Below are positions 27,453 to 36,555 of a stretch of DNA of 64,000 nucleotides, piece after piece (positions within the stretch are counted from its first letter, which is position 1; every line of letters starts with the position of its first letter). The DNA is from Bacteroidota bacterium (lineage in GTDB: Bacteria; Bacteroidota; Bacteroidia; Chitinophagales; Chitinophagaceae): assembly GCA_023417815.1 (NCBI GenBank), contig JAEZEI010000050.1, forward strand, positions 29,249 through 93,248. Reading direction: 5' to 3'. Both the position numbers and the translations under genes were made by a program. Under the pieces are notes generated by a model, which was given only the letters and a program-made list of their open reading frames with translations, did not search any database and had not been told where the DNA came from.

Positions 27453-28334
27453 TTAATTGAAATTTTCTTTTACAAAGCGGTAAAGGTTAAACCCGGGTTT
27501 TGCAGATTCTTTTTTTAACCGCTCCCCCAGTTTTTCTTCATCTATATCCTTCATTCTTTGCTGGCGGATCAAGGAAAGCGCTTTATTGAGCAGGATGTTT
27601 GTATGAGGTTCGACGCTGCCTTTCATCTCGTTGATCGCCTTGTATAGTTCGTTTATCCCTTCATGTTTTATCGCTGAAGTCTTCAGCACTTTTGGAGGGT
27701 GAAATGAGTGCATTAGTTCCTTCAGGCTCTTTATGAAAATATCAGCGCCGGGCCTGTCGGCCTTGTTCACTACAAAGAGGTCGGCGATCTCCATAAGCCC
27801 GGACTTCATCACCTGGACATCATCACCTGCTTCAGGAACCATGACCACAACCGTCACATCGGCAATTTCATGGATGGCGATCTCACTCTGGCCTACGCCT
27901 ACGGTTTCAATTATGATTGCATCAAAAGGCGCTGCGCGGAACAGGTCTGTTATCTCAACGATCATAGGATTCAGCCCGCCTAAGGTTCCCCTGCTCGAAA
28001 GCGAACGGATGAACACCCGGTCATCATTATACCACCGGTTCATCCTGATACGATCCCCGAGCAATGCCCCTCGTGTAAAAGCTGAACTGGGATCGATGCA
28101 GAGCACCGCAATCTTCTTTCCTTCATCTGTGAATTCTTTCACCAAAGCATCGGTAAGGGAGCTTTTGCCTGCACCGGGAGGTCCTGTGATCCCGATCACC
28201 GGAATATCCCTGAATTGAAGGGATGTAAGGATCAGTTCATAACCTTCGGAATGATTCTCTACCAGTGAAGCAGCCCTGCTCAATGCCCGCACATCGCCAC
28301 GAACTATCCCGCCTGTTATTTCCTGGTGATCCAT
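27453..28334 (-). CDS. meaB: methylmalonyl-CoA mutase-associated GTPase MeaB (ArgK)
   Basis: 293 residues. G1 GITGPPGAGKSSLTDAL, KIAVLCIDPSSAFTRGALLGDRIRM, the ETVGVGQSE switch and NKADRPGAD (G4) are diagnostic of the MeaB/ArgK/MMAA group. It guards methylmalonyl-CoA mutase, gating adenosylcobalamin loading. The mutase genes are not in the window. The gene is slightly short at the N-terminus compared with many homologues. Confidence 0.93.
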   Translation of the reverse strand: MDHQEITGGIVRGDVRALSRAASLVENHSEGYELILTSLQFRDIPVIGITGPPGAGKSSLTDALVKEFTDEGKKIAVLCIDPSSAFTRGALLGDRIRMNRWYNDDRVFIRSLSSRGTLGGLNPMIVEITDLFRAAPFDAIIIETVGVGQSEIAIHEIADVTVVVMVPEAGDDVQVMKSGLMEIADLFVVNKADRPGADIFIKSLKELMHSFHPPKVLKTSAIKHEGINELYKAINEMKGSVEPHTNILLNKALSLIRQQRMKDIDEEKLGERLKKESAKPGFNLYRFVKENFN

Positions 28335-28477
28335 ATTGATTTGATTCCGTGTACAAATGTAATTAACAGGAACCCTACTTTCTTGTTATACTGATGCATT
28401 AAATTTTCCTTCAACTTTAATTACTTTGTTAGCCGGAACCGAAAACCGGAATGCTTTTTACTGTAAAGTATAAGCGC

Positions 28478-29122
28478 ATGACCAACTTCATTCCCATATT
28501 TCCATTGCCGCTGGTGGTGTTTCCAGGTGAGAAGCTTAACCTTCATATATTCGAGCCGCGCTACAAGCAGCTTATAAATGAATGTGTGAACCTGGGTAAG
28601 CCTTTCGGAATTCCTCCGGTCATTCATGAAAAGGTCTCTGAAATGGGCACTCTTGTTATGGTCACGCAGATAAGCCATACATACGAAGATGGAAGGATGG
28701 ATATCAAGACCGAAGGCCGCGAAGTTTTCAGGATACTGGAGATCATAAAGGAACTTCCTGAAAAATTATACAGCGGCGCTATCGTGAACTATCCGGAGAA
28801 TGTGACTGGTGGTACAAAGAAGGAAATGATGAGGGCTATACTAAGTGGCTTGCGGAGTATTTACAGCAAGCTGGAGGTACAGAAAGAGTTCAACAAACCG
28901 GATTCAGAGATCGTTAGTTATGATATTGCACATCATATGGGGCTATCCCTTGAAGACGAATACCGTTTGCTGGGATTGCTGAATGAGAACCAGCGCCAGG
29001 AATTTCTGAAACGCCACCTTGCAAGAGTGGTTCCCATTATGAAGGAGATGGAAGAATTAAGGAAGAAAGTAAAACTCAACGGCCATTTCAAAAACCTGGA
29101 AGGCTTCAATTTTTCTAAATGA
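28478..29122 (+). CDS. Lon N-terminal (substrate-binding) domain protein
   Basis: 214 residues from the ATG at 28478: IPIFPLPLVVFPGEKLNLHIFEPRYKQL opens the Lon-N (PUA-like) fold, with the protease and ATPase parts of Lon absent. Such stand-alone Lon-N proteins are common; related eukaryotic domains occur in cereblon. The role is unknown, possibly peptide or ligand binding. A start at 28451 would add nine residues. The last four bases overlap the coaX start (ATGA). Confidence 0.85.
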   Translation: MTNFIPIFPLPLVVFPGEKLNLHIFEPRYKQLINECVNLGKPFGIPPVIHEKVSEMGTLVMVTQISHTYEDGRMDIKTEGREVFRILEIIKELPEKLYSGAIVNYPENVTGGTKKEMMRAILSGLRSIYSKLEVQKEFNKPDSEIVSYDIAHHMGLSLEDEYRLLGLLNENQRQEFLKRHLARVVPIMKEMEELRKKVKLNGHFKNLEGFNFSK

Positions 29123-29853
29123 GAAAAACCCTTTGCGTCGACTTCGGCAATTCGCGCTGCAAGGCTGCCATCGTTGAAAATGAAATGATCGTTGCAGACA
29201 TCATCTTCAGCAAGAACATAAAGAGTGAACTTTCAGAATTCATGTCACTTCACCACCCTGCATCTGCCATTCTTTCTTCGGTGATAGAACATGATAAGGA
29301 AATAGAAGAAATTCTTTCAGGGATCCCTTCATTTCATAAACTCAGTCACGCATCAAAGCTTCCATTCACCACCCCGGTGGGAAAGCCATCTACCATTGGT
29401 GCAGACAGGCTTGCACTGGCAGCAGCGGCCGTACATTATTATCCCGGTAAGCATAATCTAATCATCATGCTGGGAAGCTGCATCACATATAATTTTATTA
29501 ACCAGCGATCAGAATTTCTTGGCGGCGCAATTTCCCCGGGCATGGCTATGCGCTTCAGGTCGATGCATGAACACACAGCCAAACTTCCCCTGGTGAAGGA
29601 AACAAATGAATTCCCGTTCCTTGGTTATGATACGGAGACAAACCTGCAGAGCGGGGTGCTATACGGCATCATTTGCGAGCTTGATGGTATGATAAGCAAA
29701 TACGCTGAAAGATATACGAACTTTAACGTGGTTTTAACCGGGGGCAATTCGGCCTATTTTGCGGGTGAACTTAAAAACAGGATATTTGCCGACCATAATT
29801 TTTTATTCAAAGGATTGTATGCCATCGCCGAACATAACTATTGCTTCTCCTAA
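29119..29853 (+). CDS. coaX: type III pantothenate kinase
   Basis: 244 residues. DFGNSRCKAAIVE (phosphate 1), SKLPFTTPVGKPSTIGADRLALAAAA and LGSCITYNFI, GGAISPGMAMR are the CoaX fingerprints. It phosphorylates pantothenate, the first step of CoA synthesis, in the cytoplasm. It overlaps the upstream Lon-N gene by 4 bases and the downstream outer-membrane protein by 35 bases. The order coaX - outer-membrane protein - lptC is a conserved-looking Bacteroidota arrangement. Confidence 0.95.
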   Translation: MRKTLCVDFGNSRCKAAIVENEMIVADIIFSKNIKSELSEFMSLHHPASAILSSVIEHDKEIEEILSGIPSFHKLSHASKLPFTTPVGKPSTIGADRLALAAAAVHYYPGKHNLIIMLGSCITYNFINQRSEFLGGAISPGMAMRFRSMHEHTAKLPLVKETNEFPFLGYDTETNLQSGVLYGIICELDGMISKYAERYTNFNVVLTGGNSAYFAGELKNRIFADHNFLFKGLYAIAEHNYCFS

Positions 29854-31150
29854 ATATATTTTCTTCCTTCTTTTTACGGTAATTCTTTCAAATGCCTCTG
29901 CCCAGGAGAACTCGCCTTATTCACGTTACGGTCTTGGCGATGTTGTTCCTTCACAGAACATGATATCCAGGGCAATGGGCGGAGTTTCAGCAGGCTATTC
30001 AGATTATATAAGCCTGAACTTTGTAAATCCTGCCTCGCTTGGCAACATATCCCGCACTGTTTTCGATATTGGCGGAGAAGTGAACAGGCGGACACTCAAA
30101 AGCAATACAACCCCTGAAAAATATACCGCCACCAATGCACTGATCTCTTACTTCCAGTTTGGCGTTCCTGTTTCATCTAAGAAAATGGAAGCTAAACAAA
30201 TATACTGGGGGCTCGGCCTTGGCCTTAGACCTGTTACCAGGGTAAGCTATAAGATAGAAGAACGCGGAAGACCCGAAGGTCTCGACAGCATGGTTACGAC
30301 TTATGAAGGAAGCGGTGGATTCAACCAGGCTTCAATTTCAACTGCGATCAAGATCAAAAGACTCAGCATCGGGCTTGCCGGCGGATATAATTTCGGGAAC
30401 AAGGATTACAGCACCAAGGTTGATCTTATCAACGACAGTATTATCTACCATCGCGGCAACAGCGAACACAACACCAGCTATGGCGGCGGGTTCCTGAATG
30501 CGGGCATCCAGTACGATATCAAAATGAAGAAGGGAAGGTTGCTCAGGCTTGGCGCGTATGGAAACTTCCAGCAAAACCTGAAAGCAAAGAAGAGTCACCT
30601 TGTTGAAACCTTCGCTTATGATGGTAGTGGTGGAACACTTAATATTGATACAGTTCAATACACACCGGAAGAAGCAGGCACTATCGTTTACCCGGCGATG
30701 TATGGCATTGGGTTCACCTATAATGATGCGAACTGGGTGTTTGGTGCCGACTTTGAAACCACTATGTGGGATAATTACCGTTTTTACGGTCAGAAGGATG
30801 CGGTAGAATCGAACTGGAAATTCAGGGCCGGTGCACAATACCTGCCGATGAAGACCGCTGCTGATGCGCGGAAATATTCAAAGGTGATCCGCTACAGGGC
30901 AGGGATGTATTACGGACCTGATCATATCAATGCAGGAAAACAGCGCTTTGAATACGGCTTTACGCTTGGGGCAGGATTGCCGCTTACTTCCGGCCAGCGC
31001 AGCTTCAACGAATTTGCAATGCTTAATGCAGGAGTTGAATTCGGTGGTAAGGGAAACAAGGAAAGTTTAAGTGTTCGCGAAACAGTGCTTAAATTCACCA
31101 TCGGAGTTGCCATGAATGCAAGATGGTTCCAGAAAAGGAAATACGATTAA
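29819..31150 (+). CDS. outer-membrane beta-barrel protein (OmpP1/FadL-like)
   Basis: 443 residues from the ATG at 29819, which places a signal peptide at ~13-29 (IFFLLFTVILSNASAQ). Then NSPYSRYGLGDV, MISRAMGGVSAGYSD, LNFVNPASLG and a long amphipathic-strand barrel. The NPASLG / AMGG pattern is that of FadL/PorV-like Bacteroidota outer-membrane proteins. Substrate unknown. It overlaps coaX by 35 bases and touches lptC (TAATG), so all three are co-expressed. The 20 residues upstream in frame are read-through of coaX. Confidence 0.8.
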   Translation: MPSPNITIASPKYIFFLLFTVILSNASAQENSPYSRYGLGDVVPSQNMISRAMGGVSAGYSDYISLNFVNPASLGNISRTVFDIGGEVNRRTLKSNTTPEKYTATNALISYFQFGVPVSSKKMEAKQIYWGLGLGLRPVTRVSYKIEERGRPEGLDSMVTTYEGSGGFNQASISTAIKIKRLSIGLAGGYNFGNKDYSTKVDLINDSIIYHRGNSEHNTSYGGGFLNAGIQYDIKMKKGRLLRLGAYGNFQQNLKAKKSHLVETFAYDGSGGTLNIDTVQYTPEEAGTIVYPAMYGIGFTYNDANWVFGADFETTMWDNYRFYGQKDAVESNWKFRAGAQYLPMKTAADARKYSKVIRYRAGMYYGPDHINAGKQRFEYGFTLGAGLPLTSGQRSFNEFAMLNAGVEFGGKGNKESLSVRETVLKFTIGVAMNARWFQKRKYD

Positions 31151-31713
31151 TGCTTAAGAATCTGAACATATTCATCGCAGCCTTATTTTCAGGCTGCTTT
31201 TTTTTGTCGTGTGAGAATGACCGTGAGCAGGTGAATAATCTCAATAAGAAGATCCTTGGCGTGGAAGAAGGAAAGAATGTGGTGTTGAACTATACCATCG
31301 GCGGAAGGATAAAGACCATTCTTAAAGCCCCAACAATGCTGCGCGTGCAGGATTCCATTCCTTACATTGAATTCCCCGACAGCCTGGAAGCTGATTTCTA
31401 TGATGAAACAGGAAAGCTGGAAAGCACGCTTACTGCGCGCTATGGTAAGTATAAGGAGAACCAGAACATAGTTTTCCTCCGTGAAAACGTAAAGGTGATC
31501 AACTTCCAGAAAGGAGATACGCTTTATTGCGAGGAATTATACTGGGACCGCAGCCGGTTGAACCGTGAATTCTATACCGACAAACCGGTGAAGATCCGGA
31601 CACGCACACAGATCCTGGATGGTATTGGCATGGAAGCACGCCAGGATTTCAAGGAATACCACATCATCCAGGTGACCGGTATCATTGATGTGCCCATGGC
31701 ACGATTCCCATAA
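31150..31713 (+). CDS. lptC: LPS export protein LptC (lipoprotein form)
   Basis: 187 residues from the ATG at 31150, overlapping the previous stop (TAATG). A lipobox-like FFLSC follows the N-terminal hydrophobic segment. The beta-jellyroll core has DSLEADFYDETGKLESTLTA, RYGKYKENQNIVFLRENVKV and NFQKGDTLYCEELYWDRSR, the repeated strand pattern of LptC/LptA. LptC passes LPS from LptBFG to the periplasmic bridge. The ATG nine codons upstream lies inside the previous gene and is rejected. Confidence 0.85.
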   Translation: MLKNLNIFIAALFSGCFFLSCENDREQVNNLNKKILGVEEGKNVVLNYTIGGRIKTILKAPTMLRVQDSIPYIEFPDSLEADFYDETGKLESTLTARYGKYKENQNIVFLRENVKVINFQKGDTLYCEELYWDRSRLNREFYTDKPVKIRTRTQILDGIGMEARQDFKEYHIIQVTGIIDVPMARFP

Positions 31714-31777
31714 CTTATTAATGCTCAGCTTAAAGGCAGCATAACCTTTCTTAACTTCGCTGTTTAAATAAAGGCTT

Positions 31778-32761
31778 ATGGAATACAGGAGATTAGGAAG
31801 ATCTGGTTTAAAAGTGAGCGTACTTTCCTTCGGTAGCTGGGTGAGCTTCAGCAAACAAATAAATGATGATACGGCAGGCGAACTGATGGCGCACGCCTAC
31901 GACAACGGTATAAATTTCTTCGATAACGCGGAAGTATATGCGCTCGGCGAAAGTGAGAAGATGATGGGACGGATCATTAAGAAGAACAAGTGGGACCGCA
32001 CATCGTTCGTGATCTCATCCAAGGCTTACTTCGGCTGGCGCGGTAAGGAGAACAAACCCAACCAGACCGGCAACAGCAGGAAGCATTTAACGGAAGCATG
32101 CAATGAAGCGCTGCAAAGAATGCAGCTCGATTATCTTGATCTTTTCTTCTGCCACAGGGCCGATAAGGAAACCCCCATCGAAGAAACGGTATGGGCCATG
32201 AACCATCTCATTCAGCAGGGCAAGGTACTCTATTGGGGCACCAGCGAGTGGACGGGGGTTGAGATCATGGAAGCACACCGGGTTGCAGAAAAATACGGGC
32301 TCATTGGTCCAACAATGGAACAGCCGCAATATAACCTCTTCGAAAGATTCAAGGTAGAATCCGATTATTCAGAGATATATAAGAATGTTGGCCTGGGCAC
32401 CACCATTTGGAGCCCGCTTGCATCAGGACTTTTAAGCGGAAAATATAATGATGGCATCCCTGAAGGAAGCAGGTTTGCGCTGGAAGGTTTCGACTGGCTC
32501 AAGGAACGCTGGATCGCCGAAGAAAAGCTGGCGAAGGTTAAAAAGCTGGGAGAACTTTCGAAGCGGCTGGGCATTTCCACCGCGGTGCTGAGCATTGCAT
32601 GGTGTATCCGGAATCCCAATGTAAGTACGGCCATACTTGGCGCAACCCGGAAGGAGCAGCTCACTGAGAACCTCAAAGCGCTGGAAGCGGTGGAATTGCT
32701 TACCGATGATGTTATGGAAGAAATAGAACAGGTGATGCAGAACAAGCCTGCCATATTATAA
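31778..32761 (+). CDS. aldo/keto reductase (Kv-beta-like)
   Basis: 327 residues with the AKR fold: LGRSGLKVSVLSFGSW, NFFDNAEVYALGESE (catalytic Asp and Tyr), SSKAYFG (Lys), LDLFFCHRADKETP (His), WSPLASGLLSGKYNDGIP, and AILGATRKEQLTENL for NADP binding. The overall pattern is that of voltage-gated potassium channel beta-subunit-like reductases. It reduces aldehydes or ketones with NADPH; substrate unknown. Confidence 0.92.
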   Translation: MEYRRLGRSGLKVSVLSFGSWVSFSKQINDDTAGELMAHAYDNGINFFDNAEVYALGESEKMMGRIIKKNKWDRTSFVISSKAYFGWRGKENKPNQTGNSRKHLTEACNEALQRMQLDYLDLFFCHRADKETPIEETVWAMNHLIQQGKVLYWGTSEWTGVEIMEAHRVAEKYGLIGPTMEQPQYNLFERFKVESDYSEIYKNVGLGTTIWSPLASGLLSGKYNDGIPEGSRFALEGFDWLKERWIAEEKLAKVKKLGELSKRLGISTAVLSIAWCIRNPNVSTAILGATRKEQLTENLKALEAVELLTDDVMEEIEQVMQNKPAIL

Positions 32762-32795
32762 CTCTAACCAGGAATTCAGAAATAAAAAGAGAAAT

Positions 32796-33206
32796 ATGAA
32801 AAGAAATGCAACAGCGGTTTAGAAAGGAACCGGCAAAGAAGGAAGCGGAACCCTGACCACGCAGAGTGGTATCCTCAGTTCTACACCTTATAATTATGTA
32901 TCAAGGTTTGAGCAGGGAGAACAGACCAACCCGGAAGAACTCATCGCGGCAGCGCATGCAGGATGTTTTTCCATGAAACTCAGTTTCGTACTTGGAGCGG
33001 CGGGCTTTACACCCGACAGCCTTGAAACGAGCTGCGAGGTTACGCTCGATAATGGCGCCATCACCACTTCCCACATTAAAGTAAAAGGAATGGTTCCGGG
33101 TATATCCAAAGAAAAATTTGAAGAGTGTGCACAAGAGGCAAAGGAGAACTGCCCGATATCCAAATCGCTTACGGCCACAACAACACTGGAAGCAACACTG
33201 GGTTAA
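32796..33206 (+). pseudogene. OsmC family peroxiredoxin-like gene with an in-frame amber stop at codon 9
   Basis: Reading from ATG 32796 gives MKRNATAV, a TAG stop at 32820-32822, then KGTGKEGSGTLTTQS and the full OsmC domain: NPEELIAAAHAGCFSMKLS with the first redox Cys, and KENCPISKSL with the second. OsmC proteins normally have Trp at the TAG position (TAVWKGTGKEG), so one TGG to TAG change explains it. The rest of the frame is intact to its TAA. The next in-frame ATG (32973) lies after the first Cys and cannot give an active enzyme. A recent point mutation, an assembly error or suppression are all possible. Confidence 0.8.
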
Positions 33207-33215
33207 TCATTCAAG

Positions 33216-34034
33216 ATGCAATTCAAAGACAGGACTGCCTTCATTACCGGGGCTTCAAGAGGGATCGGAAAGGCCATAGCATTAAAGCTTGCTTCGGAAG
33301 GAGCGAATATTGTGATCGCAGCAAAGTCCACTTCTGAGAACCCGAAGCTGGGCGGCACTATTTACAGCGCTGCAGAAGAAGTGGTAAAAGCTGGAGGCAA
33401 GGCGCTGCCGGTTCAGTGCGATATACGCGATGAATCCCAGGTGCAGGAGGCAGTCCTTAAAGCTGTTGAAACTTTCGGAGGTATAGACATCCTCATCAAC
33501 AATGCCTCTGCAATTAACCTGAGTCCAACCCAAAAGACCGAGGCAAAACGGTACGACCTCATGTTCGATGTGAATGTAAGAGGAACTTTCTTCGTGAGCC
33601 AGGCGTGCATCCCGCATTTAAAAAATTCGGATCATGCGCACATCCTCAGTCTTTCCCCGCCGCTCAATATGGACATGAGGTGGTTCAAAGAACATCTTGC
33701 CTATACCATCAGCAAGTACAACATGACCATGATCACGCTTGGACTTGCCGCTGAATTCAAAGAAGCAGCGATCGCGGCTAATACGCTCTGGCCGCGCACC
33801 ACCATTGACACTGCCGCAGTAAGGAACCTCCTCGGCGGTGAAACCCTCGCCAATATGAGCCGCACCGTGGATATTGTAGCAGACGCAGCATACCACATCC
33901 TGAAGCGCGATCCATCCCAATGCACCGGCAATACATTCATCGATGATGAAGTGCTGGCCAGTGAAGGCATCACCGATCTGGAAAAATATTCGGTGGTAAA
34001 AGGCGCGAACTTGTATAATGATTTATTTGTGTAG
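33216..34034 (+). CDS. short-chain dehydrogenase/reductase, HSDL2-like
   Basis: 272 residues. TGASRGIGKAIALKL (cofactor loop), NNASAINLS (NNAG-like), and YTISKYNMTM with the catalytic YxxxK. The DAYHILKRDPSQCTGNTFIDDEVL-like C-terminus (here DAAYHILK..CTGNTFID) and MRWFKEHLAYT fit the HSDL2 group, often linked to fatty-acid metabolism. It starts 9 bases after the broken osmC gene, so the two share a transcript. Confidence 0.9.
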   Translation: MQFKDRTAFITGASRGIGKAIALKLASEGANIVIAAKSTSENPKLGGTIYSAAEEVVKAGGKALPVQCDIRDESQVQEAVLKAVETFGGIDILINNASAINLSPTQKTEAKRYDLMFDVNVRGTFFVSQACIPHLKNSDHAHILSLSPPLNMDMRWFKEHLAYTISKYNMTMITLGLAAEFKEAAIAANTLWPRTTIDTAAVRNLLGGETLANMSRTVDIVADAAYHILKRDPSQCTGNTFIDDEVLASEGITDLEKYSVVKGANLYNDLFV

Positions 34035-34062
34035 GGAAATGGCTTTTTGTTTCCAATAAATC

Positions 34063-34218
34063 GTTCCCGCAGATTTCCGGGGATTTTTCCCGCAGATTCA
34101 CGAAAATCGTGACGCTGATTATCGCAAAATATGTAAATAAAAAATCTGCGTGCATCTGCGCCTTTTACAGTGCAAAACCTATTAGGGTATGAAAAAATCT
34201 GCGTGCATCTGCGGGAAC
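34063..34218. repeat. 156-bp intergenic repeat bounded by 12-bp inverted repeats (CCGCAGAT family)
   Basis: GTTCCCGCAGAT (34063-34074) and ATCTGCGGGAAC (34207-34218) are perfect inverted repeats. Inside, a 22-base segment containing AATCTGCGTGCATCTGCG occurs twice without change (34139-34160 and 34192-34213). Relatives of the CCGCAGAT/ATCTGCGG core occur at 39100-39294, 58250-58290, 59374-59415 and 61259-61300. It looks like a REP-type dispersed element; no coding capacity. Confidence 0.7.
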
Positions 34219-34235
34219 TATTATTAAAGGAATGT

Positions 34236-35390
34236 TCATGTTTCCCCTATTTCCTCTTTCCCTTCTATCACACCTTCGTCCTTTAATTTTTCTTCTTCTA
34301 CCTCTTCCACCTTTTCGGTGAAGATGAGGCCGGTGGAGGCAGCGTGGCGCGCGGCATCGGCGCTGTCTTCAGTTAAGATCATTTCTACATTGAATGCGCG
34401 GAGGCTGGCGGCCATTTCCATGGCAATTTTTCTTTTTGCTTCCACGGCAACATCACGTATATAAACGGCTATCACACGGTCGGGGAATTGCTTTACTACT
34501 TCATGATAAATTACCGGGTCTTCTTCACCACTGTCTCCTACCAAAACAAAATTCAGTTTCGGGTAGTTCTCAAAAATTCTTTTGATCTCTTTGAACTTAT
34601 GGCCCAGGTAATCGCCTTTCATGAACGTATCGCTCTGAATCCCGAAATCGCGCAGCAATAAAGGTCCGCCCGGAACCTGGTTATGATCCATGAAATCAGT
34701 GATGAGGTCGTAAAGGTTCCAGGGACTGCTGCTTACATAAAAGAATGGATTATTTCGCTGCCCGTTGCGCCCCAGTTGCATGGCCTTATAGAATTCTGAT
34801 ACCCCGGCATACGGCAATCTTGTCCGGGCATTGGATAATAAAACTGTCTTGCCCATGGCCAGCAGGCTTGTGGCAGCCGTGCGAATGATGGTGTCATCGA
34901 TATCGCTGATGATCCCATACTCAGCATCCGCCGGCGGGATCATGATCTCTGCAAGCGTATTGAAACCAGGATCGCCTACAGGGGTTTCAACAAGGTGAAG
35001 GGGCACCGCGTGGTATAGCTCCTCTGCATGCAACGGTTCAACCGGGTTAAGATCAAAAACAAAAAACCCTTCATTATCGGTAATTACATCATGGAATTCA
35101 CCATTGAAATCTATTCGAACCTTTGCACCGGGGACCTCGTTACTTTCAAAACGCTTGTACATGTTAAGCAGGTTGTCCCACATTTTCTGTTCTTCGGAAC
35201 CCTGGGTTATCCCTTTATCCTCGAGGACCCTGCCCCTTACAAATATCCGGTTAGGGGTTCCATACGTTCGGTACGGAACGATATGTACAGGTATATCCCG
35301 GTTCAGCCTGCGGCGAATAAATGTATTCATCGCATCGATGCTGTCGTCGATCACCCTGCCTGCTTCCAATAGTTTATTCTTCCACGACAT
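34236..35390 (-). CDS. App1 family (DUF2183) phosphatidate phosphatase-like protein
   Basis: 384 residues. IISDIDDTIIRT (about residue 160) is the HAD-type DxDxT motif; SSSPWNLYDLITDFMD, GPLLLRDFG, FVLVGDSGEEDPVIY and RVIAVYIRDV follow in App1/DUF2183 order. Yeast App1 dephosphorylates phosphatidic acid; the bacterial substrate is unknown. The N-terminal ~140 residues form a beta-rich domain (RIFVRGRVLED). The C-terminal ~30 residues are a Glu/Lys-rich tail. It ends near the repeat element and has the EEP nuclease gene upstream on the same strand. Confidence 0.88.
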   Translation of the reverse strand: MSWKNKLLEAGRVIDDSIDAMNTFIRRRLNRDIPVHIVPYRTYGTPNRIFVRGRVLEDKGITQGSEEQKMWDNLLNMYKRFESNEVPGAKVRIDFNGEFHDVITDNEGFFVFDLNPVEPLHAEELYHAVPLHLVETPVGDPGFNTLAEIMIPPADAEYGIISDIDDTIIRTAATSLLAMGKTVLLSNARTRLPYAGVSEFYKAMQLGRNGQRNNPFFYVSSSPWNLYDLITDFMDHNQVPGGPLLLRDFGIQSDTFMKGDYLGHKFKEIKRIFENYPKLNFVLVGDSGEEDPVIYHEVVKQFPDRVIAVYIRDVAVEAKRKIAMEMAASLRAFNVEMILTEDSADAARHAASTGLIFTEKVEEVEEEKLKDEGVIEGKEEIGET

Positions 35391-35442
35391 ACCTTCTTAA
35401 GCTTAAATTGTTGTGGCGATGCTGGTCATCTTCTGCAATTTT

Positions 35443-36531
35443 CTACCTGACCGAATGAACCGGTTCAGCTTCTTTTCCTTTCTCTATTGTTTCCTGTGCC
35501 TCTTCCTCTGTTTTATGATCTTTCTTTACTTCGGGCTGTTCAGCCCTTTCTTCCGGGGCATAACCCAGGTGTACAAACATCGGGAAGTGATCGCTTCCTG
35601 TTTTTCCGCCCCTTTCCATCCGGATCAATTTAAAATGGTTGCTGTGGAAAATATGATCCAGGGGCCAGCGGAATACCGGTACGCCTGAATGGTAGGTATT
35701 GAAGAATCCCCTTCCCCTGCGAGGATCAAGAAAACCCGTCACGCGCTGGAACAGCTCCGTGGTATCTGACCATGCAACATCGTTGAAATCGCCTGCCACG
35801 ATCACCCCGCCTTTTTCCCTGCAGGCTTCCTTTCCCGTTAGTATCAGTTCTGCATCCCGCTCCTTACTGTCGGGAGCCTCCTGCGGCACCGGCGGCGGGG
35901 GATGAATGATGAACAGGGTGATCCATTCGCCATTGCGAAGCTGCACCCTTGTTCTTATTGAAGGAACCCCGTCGTCGAGAAGGTATCGCACCTTTTCTTC
36001 ATCGAGCTTCAGCTTTGAATAAAGGTGCATGCCATAGGTGTTCTCCAACGGAACCTGCACCAGGTAGGGATAATCTTTCTCCAGCTCTTCAAGTCCTTTC
36101 TGCCATGCAAGGTTTGATTCCGTTGTAATGACCAGGTCAGGATCATATCGGCGCACCTCGTTCAATACCCGGTCGTACCGCTTGTTGGGCTGAAGTACAT
36201 TACAGATGAAAAGGCTTATCCCTGCATCGCCGGATTCATATTCCATATCCTTCACCTGCTTCTTCCCGAGGAAAGTATAGGGCCAGGCCTTGTATCCCTG
36301 GATGATGATGACCACCACCATTAATATGCCCAGGATAATTCCCCGGGTACCGATCTCAAAATAAAACCTGCTGAAAAAGATCAAAGCGGCAACGGCGATG
36401 AGGAATGTCTGCAACCGGGGATAATCGAACAGCCGTACATACCATTTTTTCGACTTCAGGTATGGGATGAACGTAGCTCCCAATGCGATAAAAGCAAGAA
36501 TGCTGAATATTATTATCGACAACAGTTTCAT
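35443..36531 (-). CDS. endonuclease/exonuclease/phosphatase (EEP) family membrane protein
   Basis: 362 residues. Three N-terminal membrane helices (~3-22, 33-52 and 63-82) precede an EEP domain: LFICNVLQPNKRYDRV, DLVITTESNLAW, GVIVAGDFNDVAWS (GDFN) and WPLDHIFHSNHF..GSDHFPMFVHL (SDH). The C-terminal ~35 residues are low-complexity and charged. Membrane-tethered EEP enzymes act on phosphodiester or phosphomonoester substrates outside the cytoplasm; the target is unknown. Confidence 0.87.
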   Translation of the reverse strand: MKLLSIIIFSILAFIALGATFIPYLKSKKWYVRLFDYPRLQTFLIAVAALIFFSRFYFEIGTRGIILGILMVVVIIIQGYKAWPYTFLGKKQVKDMEYESGDAGISLFICNVLQPNKRYDRVLNEVRRYDPDLVITTESNLAWQKGLEELEKDYPYLVQVPLENTYGMHLYSKLKLDEEKVRYLLDDGVPSIRTRVQLRNGEWITLFIIHPPPPVPQEAPDSKERDAELILTGKEACREKGGVIVAGDFNDVAWSDTTELFQRVTGFLDPRRGRGFFNTYHSGVPVFRWPLDHIFHSNHFKLIRMERGGKTGSDHFPMFVHLGYAPEERAEQPEVKKDHKTEEEAQETIEKGKEAEPVHSVR

Positions 36532-36555
36532 AACCAGGCAAAAATTACCTGATCT

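Noticed and set aside
32820..32822. In-frame TAG in osmC as a pyrrolysine or recoded codon
   Set aside because: Homologues have Trp there, the codon differs by one base from TGG, and other genes in the window end in TAG normally.
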